DNA from: JAKASV01 sp964595035
Lineage (GTDB): Bacteria; Babelota; Babeliae; Babelales; Vermiphilaceae
NCBI GenBank assembly: GCA_964595035.1
Contig: CAZQNW010000044.1
Location: forward strand, 1 to 7,228
Length of the DNA: 7,228 nt
Reading direction: 5' to 3'
Below the pieces are notes generated by a model. That model was not told the origin of the DNA. It saw only the letters and a program-made list of their open reading frames with translations, and made no database searches. Positions 1-6,357 of the stretch are shown piece by piece. How positions within the stretch are numbered: the stretch's first letter is position 1; every line of letters begins with the position of its first letter. The position numbers and the translations under genes are program-made.

Positions 1-782
1 TAAATACGTGCACCGCACGCTTTGCAAAAGTTAGACATTTCATTTATGTAGCTGATTTTTATGGCGAGGAACCCATTTGAAGCATATTTAATAGCTTCTG
101 AGCTGATGATATTGGTATGTAAGATTGGTGTTCCTGCGTCTATCATCTTTTTGTAGACTGTGTTCATAATGGTTTTTGCTTTTTCTGATTCACTACCTAC
201 AACGATGCGATCTGGATATAAAAAGTCGTTGACAGCAGAGCCTTCTCGCAAAAATTCAGGATTCGATACCATGTCAAATAAATCCTGAGACATTCCATTA
301 TCAAGTAATATTGAACGAAGTTGATAGCCTGTGCCAACAGGGACCGTGCTTTTTGTACAAATAACTTTGTAACTATCTATGTTGTGTGCAATAGTATCAA
401 TAACTGAGTATACGTATTGCAGATCAGCCGATCCGTTATCATTCATGGGTGTGCCTACTGCAATAAATACAATATCTGATTCTCGAATTGCTTGCGCAAT
501 ATCTGTTGTAAAACGTAAACGTTGTTCTTGTACATTGCGTTGTATTACTGCGTCAAGTCCAGGTTCATAAATAGGTACGATGCCTTGCTGTAACCCTTCA
601 ATTTTATGTATATCAATATCAGCGCATACAACAGAATTACCAATATCAGCTAATCCTGCTCCTGTAACAAGTCCCACATAACCAACGCCGATAACGGCAA
701 TTTTGGGACTATCATGTCCTGCTATTGTGTCTAATTGCATGCATAATGGCAATAATAGCAACAGTATCAAATGATGTTTCAT
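1..782 (-). CDS. ugd: UDP-glucose 6-dehydrogenase, N-terminal part, with signal-peptide-like leader (partial)
   Basis: This family oxidises UDP-glucose to UDP-glucuronate with two NAD+, feeding capsule and envelope polysaccharide synthesis. The visible 260 codons hold the NAD-binding Rossmann motif GVGYVG (32-37) followed by an acidic strand end (D55/D57), YEPGL (72-76), GTP (110-112), STVPVGT (145-151), NPEFLREG (174-181) and DRIVVG (191-196). The helix with catalytic-type K232 and N236 follows, then the INEMS segment at 246-250. The active-site cysteine motif lies beyond the window edge, so catalytic completeness cannot be judged. The start at 782 is chosen because a good ribosome site (AGGGGGA, 787-793) sits 5 bases upstream. 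It adds about 25 residues before the Rossmann strand: a short basic start (MKHH), a leucine-rich core and a possible cleavage after TIA (residue 21). The only other nearby ATG, at residue 15 (738-740), has no ribosome site. A related UDP-sugar dehydrogenase remains possible. The family call is secure; the exact sugar substrate is less so. Confidence 0.9.
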   Translation of the reverse strand, partial: MKHHLILLLLLPLCMQLDTIAGHDSPKIAVIGVGYVGLVTGAGLADIGNSVVCADIDIHKIEGLQQGIVPIYEPGLDAVIQRNVQEQRLRFTTDIAQAIRESDIVFIAVGTPMNDNGSADLQYVYSVIDTIAHNIDSYKVICTKSTVPVGTGYQLRSILLDNGMSQDLFDMVSNPEFLREGSAVNDFLYPDRIVVGSESEKAKTIMNTVYKKMIDAGTPILHTNIISSEAIKYASNGFLAIKISYINEMSNFCKACGARI

Positions 783-826
783 TCTTTCCCCCTGTTCGCG
801 TTGTGCGCGTATAAACAATGAACCAT
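779..826 (-). CDS. possible 15-codon leader ORF overlapping the dehydrogenase start
   Basis: An ATG at 826-824 opens a 15-codon frame (MVHCLYAHNANRGKE). Its TGA stop (781-779) overlaps the dehydrogenase ATG (782-780) in an ATGA arrangement. GGAG at 835-832 lies 5 bases before this ATG, a good ribosome-site distance. ATGA overlaps are typical of translationally coupled gene pairs. The peptide resembles nothing I know and has no run of one amino acid as in classical attenuators. It is too short for coding statistics, so it may be chance. If real, its likely role is to deliver ribosomes to, or gate translation of, the dehydrogenase. Confidence 0.3.
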   Translation of the reverse strand: MVHCLYAHNANRGKE

Positions 827-868
827 AACCTCTCCGTGGAGGTCTATTCCTACCAATTAAGATATGAA

Positions 869-897
869 ATCATAGAAATAAAAAATAAGAATTTCTA
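869..897 (-). promoter_or_regulatory. candidate promoter of the dehydrogenase
   Basis: On the minus strand TATGAT (874-869) is a 5/6 match to the -10 box. A 17-bp spacer separates it from TAGAAA (897-892), a 4/6 match to the -35 box. Initiation would fall near 862, giving an 80-base leader before the dehydrogenase start that includes the 15-codon ORF. The boxes lie inside the inverted repeat at 870-900, so a regulator binding that repeat would compete with polymerase. The call rests on consensus matching in AT-rich DNA and is tentative. Confidence 0.35.
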
Positions 898-900
898 TGA
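870..900. repeat. 10-bp perfect inverted repeat, 11-base spacer
   Basis: TCATAGAAAT (870-879) is the exact reverse complement of ATTTCTATGA (891-900). The stem is AT-rich and lacks a following T tract of useful length on either strand, so it is a poor terminator. It overlaps the candidate dehydrogenase promoter and could be an operator. It shares the core TAGAAAT/ATTTCTA with the inverted repeat at 992-1019. Confidence 0.6.
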
Positions 901-991
901 AAACGCTTGCTTTTTTCTTAAAAGCTTAATAGCATGGAGCTGCTAGGAAGGAATTGTAGTGATGAAGCCTCAGGACGAGCATCAGATATCT

Positions 992-1019
992 AATTTCTAA
1001 TTTGGTTACTCTAGAAATT
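992..1019. repeat. 8-bp perfect inverted repeat just after the PLD stop codon
   Basis: AATTTCTA (992-999) and TAGAAATT (1012-1019) are perfect reverse complements with a 12-base spacer. The repeat begins 2 bases past the stop of the PLD gene in the direction of transcription. In that direction it is followed by AGATATCTGAT rather than a T run, so it is not a standard intrinsic terminator. It may instead mark a 3' end processing or protein-binding site. Confidence 0.5.
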
Positions 1020-1020
1020 G

Positions 1021-1818
1021 TTAGGCCTCAGCGACTTTAGACAAATTCTTTTTATGAGGTTGTGCAACCGTGATTTTTTTGCGTGATTGTTTATGCGATT
1101 CTTTTGGCTGATATGCCTGTACGATTACATGATTTTTTGTGAAATTCTTGAACGCAATTGAACGTTTTTTAAGACGACTGTATTGTTGCTCAAATTTTGT
1201 AATAATCTGCTCATCGTCAAGTACAACAACACTTTCTTGATTAGCCAGATCTGCTGATTTAGTAAAATTAAACGAACCAATCCACACTAATTTTTTATTG
1301 TTCATATTTTTACCAAATACAACAAATTTATGGTGCATCTTATTAGAAAGAGTTGCCTTTGATTGATCGGGATTATAAATATATGTAGCAAGACCTTCTT
1401 GTGAAAGCCAGCTGACTTTATTAAATCGGTCTTGCAAGCATAATGGATCAGTTATAATTTCTACTGTGATGCCACGCTCTTGTGCTCGTTTAATTGCACG
1501 GGCTATTTCTATATTAGTGAACTGGAATATGGCAATTTTTAAACTTAATTGTTCTTGATCAATGAATTCTATCAAACGTTTTTCAAGTGCGTCGTCAGGA
1601 GAAAAGAAGGCTTGTCTTACACAACCTGGGCAGGAAGTTGTTTGTGGTTGAGATTGTTGTTGTATGTGTTGAGTCTCTTCCACAGGCATGCCGACTATGA
1701 AATGTGTATGGCCAAAGGTTGATGGTATATGATTTTCTGCATGAGGACCGTGAAAAATAAGTATTGTTATGCAAAGCATAAAACATATCTTTGTATATCG
1801 AGTGATTATTTTCTTCAT
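1021..1818 (-). CDS. exported single-HKD phospholipase D / Nuc-family protein with degenerate motif
   Basis: This 265-residue protein has a signal peptide (MKK, hydrophobic core 11-23, likely cleavage after PHA, residue 27), a Gln/His-rich linker, a CPGC pair (63-66) and one PLD-like domain (about 67-215). Family landmarks are FFSP (71-74), the IAIFQFTNIEIARAI helix-strand region (95-109), RGITVEIITD (115-124), H162-x-K164 and GSFNF (181-185). Family members hydrolyse phosphodiesters in nucleic acids or phospholipids through a histidine intermediate, and single-motif members work as dimers. The Asp that normally follows HxK by five residues is Gly169, and the stretch to GSFN is longer than usual, so activity is uncertain. 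A Lys-rich tail (217-260) follows the domain and could bind nucleic acid or membranes. It is the last gene of the operon, 19 bp after the TamB-like gene, with only a weak GGTAG ribosome site. Substrate is unknown. Confidence 0.85.
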   Translation of the reverse strand: MKKIITRYTKICFMLCITILIFHGPHAENHIPSTFGHTHFIVGMPVEETQHIQQQSQPQTTSCPGCVRQAFFSPDDALEKRLIEFIDQEQLSLKIAIFQFTNIEIARAIKRAQERGITVEIITDPLCLQDRFNKVSWLSQEGLATYIYNPDQSKATLSNKMHHKFVVFGKNMNNKKLVWIGSFNFTKSADLANQESVVVLDDEQIITKFEQQYSRLKKRSIAFKNFTKNHVIVQAYQPKESHKQSRKKITVAQPHKKNLSKVAEA

Positions 1819-1837
1819 AAAACTACCGGAATCTTTC

Positions 1838-4576
1838 TTAATGAAATTTCCACCTCATTTCAACTTCACCTGTTATATCTCTGTGTTCATCGCGGCCGCC
1901 TTTTAATGATATATCATCAGAGAGCATATATTCTACCTCAAAACGAGTATCTTCGGATAGATTAAAGTTATTCTGAATCATTGCACGCCAGCGATCATTT
2001 ATATCAATTTCTATCTTGCCGCGTAATCCTCCGCGTCCTGTTTGGTCTGAAAAACTTGGAACAAAGTGTATGTACTGTAATGGTTTGAGTAGTACGTTGA
2101 CATATTTTTCTAGAAATTTTGTTCGTTTAGAGCTAAATATGAGTGGCTTAATATTTTGCATAACAAGCGCGGGAATCATGGTGCCTAAAGATTCTTCTTC
2201 AGATCCGATAAGCAATAGTGCAATAATCTGTTCTGTGTTGAGCGGCGGCGTTGAACTTAAAACAACTTGGTGATTCTGTAATGATCCTGAAACTTGCAGA
2301 CTTATCATATATTTTTTGATTCTGTTTTTTGCAACGATATCGATCAAAGGATCTGTCATAGCCCCTGGTGACAGTGTGATTGTTGCTTTTGTAATATAAA
2401 GAGGCCTGTAAGGGAATAGTAACCTCCCTGTAGGTAATGTAGCAGTGCCTGCTATTATAGGGTCCTTTATTGGGCCATACATATGCATATGGATTCGTGC
2501 GTCGCAATCAAGAAAAACGGTATTGACGCGAATAGGGTTATAGGTTGAAACGTCAATGTTGCATATGGTGTCAAGCACCTTAGTTGTCTGTAGACCCTGT
2601 TGTGCTAGAGAATTTGCTTCACGTAGAATTCCTGAAAATAAATTTTCTGTCAGTTGTGTACGGTCTATAAGTATAGTACCCTGTAATTCCGGTGTTCCTA
2701 ATGATGGGTATGTATATAACATATTTCCGGAGATGATGCCAAATAAATCCTTACGTATATTGAATAAACATTGATTTATGATTAATGGTAGTTGTGCGTA
2801 TGAAAGACGCCATGAATCGTCAAATATGACGGTAGCGTTGTGACACACAATATTACCTTCGTAAAATTGCGTTCGAGCATAATTAACTATAATAGTTTTG
2901 TTGATCAAATCAAGTGAGCAGAGAGCATCAAGTCCGGTGAGGCACATATAGGTTTGTGGAATACGAATGGTACCATGTTCAAGTTTTGTTTTGAGTTTTA
3001 TTTGGTTATCGGCGTACAATCCGTAGAGTTTGAGGGTGCCTTGGCCGTGAAGATCTATATGGAGAACATTTTTTATTAAAGGGATAATAGGCTTGAGTTC
3101 CAGTATTCCTTTATATGTCGTAGAACCTTTTTTTGATTGTACTGTAATAATAGGTTCCTTCTTTTCGTTATACAGAGAAGCGTTGGTTAATTGAATATAA
3201 GGATTGAAAATTCCGGATATATTGTACGAAAATGTATTAAAAGTTCCTTCGATATGGAGCGAATTTTTATCAGCTTCTAAGGAGCCTTTAATAATCTCTT
3301 GTTGTTTGCTTTTATCATGAGAAATTGTTGCTTTATATGAGGCTTGTATTGCATTATTTGTGTAGTGTGCGTTAAGTAGTAAATCTTTTGGTTTTATCGA
3401 TACATTTGGTGTGTACGCCGAACTTAATTGAGAACTATTACAAAAATTAAGAGTACCTGTTCCGGTTTTATTATTGAAATTCCAATAACTTTCAGCTGTT
3501 ATACCTTCATTTTTATAGTGTATATGCCCTGCCCATGTATCTGTTGAGTTGGAGAATGTTGTTGCTATGAGTGATGCAAGTTTTGTTGTTTTGTAATAAA
3601 GGTTCTTTATGCCACAAGCTCCTTTTATTGATAATGAATTATCGGCATAGTGTACTTGGATGCGTCCTACGCAGTCTCCTGTAACAGGAAATGGTGTATG
3701 TGTATTTTGAACAAGCGAAATAATATAAGAAAGTGGTATGTGCATGGTTGCTTCAGCATTGGTACCATCTTTAGATAGGTTGATTTTGATTGGCCCCATA
3801 TGTAATTTTCCATGAGTACTTTGTATATCTGCTTGGGCGGTTCCGTGTTTAAAGGAACCTGTTATATGGCATTGCTTATTGTTGTTCTCTAATTGTGGAA
3901 TTTCACACTGACAGTCAACTTTGCAATGGATATTTTCTAATACGTTATTGCATGGTGTATGTATGCTGCAATCAATTGTACCTTGTAAGCTATCAACAAT
4001 AGTTCTTTTAGCATAGGTTACTTTTCCGTAAAGCCATGAGAACATTATATTAAATCTATTTTTTGGCGTTAAACAGTCACAATTAAAACCAATATTAATC
4101 TGATGATGTTGAACAGGATCGTGAGCTGATAGGTGAACGTTGCGTAGCCTTAAACTTTTAAGTTCTAAAATGGCTACATTAGAGAATGATGCGAGAAGTT
4201 GTATATGAGGCATAATTTCGAGTGTGTTATTTTCAAATTTAGAATACGCATCAATGCCGTCAAGACACATATCCATTGATACTATGCGACGTGTTAATAA
4301 TGCCCATGGCGATATTCTTATGGTATAATGTTGACATGCCCAGTGCCACGCGTCAGGAGCTTGTTCTTTTGGGGTTACAGCTACATGGTCTAAAACTATA
4401 GTAGTTTTTAACAGATCGATATTGGTCAAGGTACATTTCATGGTGCAATGCATTGCGTCTTCGAACATATGTATGCAATATTTTTCAAGAACATTCTTGA
4501 TATCTCGATCTTGCTCCATAACCCAAAGACTACCTAGTAGTCCTATTAAAAGAGATATAAGAATTCTTAAAATCAT
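1838..4576 (-). CDS. tamB: TamB-like translocation/assembly module protein
   Basis: TamB-family proteins are anchored in the inner membrane and span the periplasm as a long hydrophobic-grooved beta structure. They are linked to phospholipid transport to the outer membrane and to assembly of outer-membrane proteins with TamA. This 912-residue protein has a single N-terminal membrane anchor (2-20), a long region of short beta strands separated by Gly/Asn/Asp turns, and a C-terminal TamB domain (about 690-912). Supporting signatures are GTATLPTGRLLFPY (710-723), SSTPPLNTEQIIALLLIG (774-791), GRGGLRGKIEID (848-859) and a final alternating beta strand ending WKFH. E. coli TamB is about 1260 residues, so the central region is shorter here. 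There are 22 cysteines, all before residue 692. The gene starts 15 bp after the pseudopilin stop with no clear ribosome site, so translational coupling is likely. No tamA is visible. Other AsmA-like proteins are the alternative, but the C-terminal domain favours TamB. Confidence 0.87.
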   Translation of the reverse strand: MILRILISLLIGLLGSLWVMEQDRDIKNVLEKYCIHMFEDAMHCTMKCTLTNIDLLKTTIVLDHVAVTPKEQAPDAWHWACQHYTIRISPWALLTRRIVSMDMCLDGIDAYSKFENNTLEIMPHIQLLASFSNVAILELKSLRLRNVHLSAHDPVQHHQINIGFNCDCLTPKNRFNIMFSWLYGKVTYAKRTIVDSLQGTIDCSIHTPCNNVLENIHCKVDCQCEIPQLENNNKQCHITGSFKHGTAQADIQSTHGKLHMGPIKINLSKDGTNAEATMHIPLSYIISLVQNTHTPFPVTGDCVGRIQVHYADNSLSIKGACGIKNLYYKTTKLASLIATTFSNSTDTWAGHIHYKNEGITAESYWNFNNKTGTGTLNFCNSSQLSSAYTPNVSIKPKDLLLNAHYTNNAIQASYKATISHDKSKQQEIIKGSLEADKNSLHIEGTFNTFSYNISGIFNPYIQLTNASLYNEKKEPIITVQSKKGSTTYKGILELKPIIPLIKNVLHIDLHGQGTLKLYGLYADNQIKLKTKLEHGTIRIPQTYMCLTGLDALCSLDLINKTIIVNYARTQFYEGNIVCHNATVIFDDSWRLSYAQLPLIINQCLFNIRKDLFGIISGNMLYTYPSLGTPELQGTILIDRTQLTENLFSGILREANSLAQQGLQTTKVLDTICNIDVSTYNPIRVNTVFLDCDARIHMHMYGPIKDPIIAGTATLPTGRLLFPYRPLYITKATITLSPGAMTDPLIDIVAKNRIKKYMISLQVSGSLQNHQVVLSSTPPLNTEQIIALLLIGSEEESLGTMIPALVMQNIKPLIFSSKRTKFLEKYVNVLLKPLQYIHFVPSFSDQTGRGGLRGKIEIDINDRWRAMIQNNFNLSEDTRFEVEYMLSDDISLKGGRDEHRDITGEVEMRWKFH

Positions 4577-4591
4577 ACTTTTGTACCATTT

Positions 4592-5092
4592 CTATGAAAT
4601 GCAATGCCATTTTCCATTGTAATGATATATGCGCAAAAATGAAACCTGACTAACCGAGCAGCTTAAGGCATACATGACCTGTATATCTTTACGTATTAAA
4701 TATACTGTACCTGGCTGAATAATTCCATCAGGATGAAAAATTATTTTTGCATTGCTAAAAGTTACTGGGCAAGTAATCGGTAGCATGGGATTTGACGGTG
4801 GTCCTAGTGTACCGGGAAGTATGCCGAATTCTGTGTTTCTGGATAATTTTTCAGTTGTCAAATCATATGTGTATGATTTGTTCTTGAGATCAAAAACGAG
4901 CTCTTTAGTGGTATTAGTAACCATGGCAGTTTGCTGTAAAAGACGGCAAACTGCCAAAAGTTTTTCTATATCTTGCCTTACAAGTATTCGTTGCAAATGT
5001 GTTCCATGAATAATGATTATGCTTGTTATGATAACTAATAGAGCTATAACAATAGCACACTCAAGCAATGAAAAACCTTCGTAAGTATTCAT
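4592..5092 (-). CDS. GspH/FimT-like type II pseudopilin
   Basis: This 166-residue protein begins MNTYEGFSLLECAIVIALLVI. It shows the prepilin peptidase site (cleavage between G6 and F7), the conserved Glu at mature position 5 (E11) and a hydrophobic helix to about residue 28. The C-terminal part has the GspH/FimT-type pattern IIFHPDGIIQPGTVYLI (117-133), where PDG is a hallmark turn. Such minor pseudopilins prime the periplasmic pseudopilus of type II secretion systems or of type IV pili, and need a prepilin peptidase and assembly ATPase encoded elsewhere. Five cysteines are present (12, 49, 108, 145, 164); the three C-terminal ones could allow a disulfide. The gene lies 14 bp after the WD40 gene and 15 bp before the TamB-like gene and has no recognisable ribosome site. 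Its assignment to GspH rather than another minor pseudopilin is by pattern only. Confidence 0.82.
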   Translation of the reverse strand: MNTYEGFSLLECAIVIALLVIITSIIIIHGTHLQRILVRQDIEKLLAVCRLLQQTAMVTNTTKELVFDLKNKSYTYDLTTEKLSRNTEFGILPGTLGPPSNPMLPITCPVTFSNAKIIFHPDGIIQPGTVYLIRKDIQVMYALSCSVSQVSFLRIYHYNGKWHCIS

Positions 5093-5106
5093 GGAATTAT
5101 AAAAAT

Positions 5107-6195
5107 TTATTTATCTTTAATCTTTCGACATTCTTGTATGAGGTGCCATAGAGCTATCGTGTTTGGTCTCAAGCTTGTTACCATATGGGAGCCATCAGGG
5201 GAACAAGCTAAAGCGGTTGCGGTTGTTGATGGCCTGCTACTGTGTGTTACTATATGATTAAAGCCATCTATTCCTGGTTCTGGGATTCTGTGGTATGTAG
5301 TTAACATACGTCTGAAAATCGATGCGCAGACTGAACGGTCTTGCGAAAATGATGCGTGAGACAATCCGTGTCCTTCCGCAATCTCAGCGAAAGTTTTATG
5401 AAGTATGTCAAAAATGCAAACGGTTATTGCGTCAGGTTTAGATGCTATGCGTGGAATGAATGATGCTATGCATTCTTGTCCATCTTGAGATAATAATGGG
5501 TGTGAAATTGTTTGTACTACCGGAAGACTTTCTGTCATATTAAATTCTTCCTGGAGGTTTGAGTGTGCTATAGGTGTTGTATAGATTTTTCCACCTTGTG
5601 TTGCTATTCTTATGACATTTTCAGGTAAAATGCGCGCGGAGCATACATGATGTACGGTAGGTAATTTAGCAAAAATGTTGATGATTTTTTTATCCCATAC
5701 ATACATGCTTCCATCATCTAGTGCTACTATGCCAAGATCTCCTGATGGACTATATGCTATATCTTTAATGCAATGAGCATGTTCACCATTCGCAAAGTAT
5801 ATAACGTTTTTAAGTTCTCCTGTATTGACGTCATAAAAAATAATTGATGGGCGGCTTCCTGATGTTGCAACGGCTATTTCTTGTGCGTCAGGCCGGACGG
5901 TTAAGGCTGTTATTTGTTGTTGATCCAATGCGGTTTGAAAACCGGAAGTTCCATCTTCGCGCCAGAGGCTTATAGAACTGTCATCTGATCCTACTATAAA
6001 AAAAGGTTGTTCTTTTAACGGACTATAGGCAATATGTGTTATTCCGTCACTATGTTCAGTTTCCCATTCAAGTTTGTGCTTTATATAATATGCTGTATCG
6101 TATCGAGAGGATGGTGCTGTAACTTGTTCCATAGCCATGATCATGTTGCATGACAAAAGTATGCACCAAGCAGAGTTTACAAGTGCCGTTTTCAT
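5107..6195 (-). CDS. exported WD40-type beta-propeller protein
   Basis: This 362-residue protein has an N-terminal signal (MKTALVNSAWCILLSCNMIMAM). Either signal peptidase I cuts near residue 21, or LLSC (13-16) serves as a lipobox making it a lipoprotein. The rest is a beta-propeller with recognisable WD40-like blades near 50-79 (IAYSP...ISLW), 94-123 (LTVRPDAQEIAVA...IIFYD), 141-168 (IAYSPSGDLGIVALDDGSMYVW) and 324-351 (LACSPDGSHMVTS...IALW). Weaker blades lie between about 180 and 300, consistent with seven in all. No enzymatic motif is visible. Propellers of this type are binding scaffolds, so an extracytoplasmic protein-interaction role is likely; the partner is unknown. It is the first gene of the operon, with a strong ribosome site (AAGGAG, 6206-6201) 5 bases before the ATG and a candidate promoter at 6240-6269. 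Exported WD40 proteins are uncommon in ordinary bacteria but are known in host-associated and planctomycete-like lineages. Confidence 0.85.
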   Translation of the reverse strand: MKTALVNSAWCILLSCNMIMAMEQVTAPSSRYDTAYYIKHKLEWETEHSDGITHIAYSPLKEQPFFIVGSDDSSISLWREDGTSGFQTALDQQQITALTVRPDAQEIAVATSGSRPSIIFYDVNTGELKNVIYFANGEHAHCIKDIAYSPSGDLGIVALDDGSMYVWDKKIINIFAKLPTVHHVCSARILPENVIRIATQGGKIYTTPIAHSNLQEEFNMTESLPVVQTISHPLLSQDGQECIASFIPRIASKPDAITVCIFDILHKTFAEIAEGHGLSHASFSQDRSVCASIFRRMLTTYHRIPEPGIDGFNHIVTHSSRPSTTATALACSPDGSHMVTSLRPNTIALWHLIQECRKIKDK

Positions 6196-6200
6196 AGAAT

Positions 6201-6206
6201 CTCCTT
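6201..6206 (-). promoter_or_regulatory. strong ribosome binding site of the WD40 gene
   Basis: AAGGAG on the minus strand, followed by a 5-base spacer (ATTCT) and ATG at 6195. It is the only near-perfect Shine-Dalgarno sequence among the four operon genes and fixes the start of the first one, keeping the signal peptide in frame. Confidence 0.8.
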
Positions 6207-6239
6207 ATGTAAAAGATCTGTTTATACGACTCGTTGGCA

Positions 6240-6269
6240 AGTATAGATACAAAAAATATTGACATGCAA
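6240..6269 (-). promoter_or_regulatory. candidate promoter of the four-gene operon
   Basis: TATACT (6245-6240, minus strand) matches the -10 consensus at 5 of 6 positions. TTGCAT (6269-6264) lies 18 bp upstream as a partial -35 box. Initiation near 6233 would give a leader of roughly 38 bases ending at the strong ribosome site. The -10 is convincing and the -35 is weak. Confidence 0.45.
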
Positions 6270-6276
6270 TGAATTG

Positions 6277-6291
6277 TTAAAAAATTTTTAA
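6277..6291. repeat. A/T palindrome in the divergent promoter region
   Basis: TTAAAAA (6277-6283) and TTTTTAA (6285-6291) form 7-bp arms around one central base. It lies upstream of candidate promoters on both strands, so it could act as an UP element or a bend site. Pure A/T composition makes a chance origin quite possible. Confidence 0.4.
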
Positions 6292-6296
6292 AAAAC

Positions 6297-6326
6297 TTGA
6301 AATTCTTGAATTTGTAGCTGTGTATT
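6297..6326 (+). promoter_or_regulatory. candidate photolyase promoter with embedded palindrome
   Basis: TTGAAA (6297-6302) is a 5/6 match to the -35 box, followed after 18 bp by TGTATT (6321-6326), a 4/6 match to the -10 box. A perfect 6-bp palindrome, AAATTC and GAATTT separated by TT (6300-6313), starts inside the -35, and the same bases form a 9-base tandem repeat (CTTGAAATT then CTTGAATTT, 6296-6313). That placement would suit a repressor or activator site. A perfect TTGACA at 6259-6264 is present but has no -10 at the right distance. Confidence 0.35.
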
Positions 6327-6357
6327 CAGTAAACTCAGCTGATTTAAAATAATTATT

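Larger units (their letters stand above)
783..1020. other. 238-bp intergenic region between the PLD and dehydrogenase genes
   Basis: Apart from the possible 15-codon leader ORF at 779-826 I see no protein gene on either strand. The region contains two AT-rich inverted repeats (870-900 and 992-1019), a smaller one (GCTTTT at 909-914 with AAAAGC at 920-925, 5-base loop), a candidate promoter for the dehydrogenase, and a 5-bp arm hairpin at 828-843 covering the leader ORF's ribosome site. No GC-rich stem followed by a T run is present, so I cannot name a convincing intrinsic terminator for the upstream operon. The gap separates the four-gene operon from the dehydrogenase, which probably has its own promoter. 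Confidence 0.7.

Noticed and set aside
379..570. Plus-strand 63-codon open frame inside the dehydrogenase.
   Set aside because: It is antisense to strongly conserved dehydrogenase motifs, has no ribosome site and looks like no known protein.
733..744. LPLC in the dehydrogenase leader as a lipoprotein lipobox.
   Set aside because: The residue before Cys is Leu, whereas lipoboxes need a small residue (Gly, Ala or Ser), so lipidation is unlikely.
967..1031. Repeated GCCTCAG (967-973 and 1025-1031), with similar flanking bases, at the 3' end of the PLD gene.
   Set aside because: Seven identical bases with one gap is too short to claim a duplication of the gene end or target-site repeats, and no mobile element lies between them.
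2199..2507. Minus-strand 102-codon open frame inside the TamB-like gene.
   Set aside because: It is an out-of-frame shadow of the conserved TamB C-terminal domain; its composition is rich in Tyr, Arg and Ser as expected from a shifted frame.
891..4599. Identical 12-mer ATTTCTATGAAA at 891-902 and 4588-4599.
   Set aside because: In AT-rich DNA of this length one or more shared 12-mers is expected by chance; the second copy is explained by the pseudopilin stop region.
6259..6264. Perfect TTGACA -35 box on the plus strand.
   Set aside because: No acceptable -10 box lies 16-18 bp downstream; that interval is an A/T palindrome.
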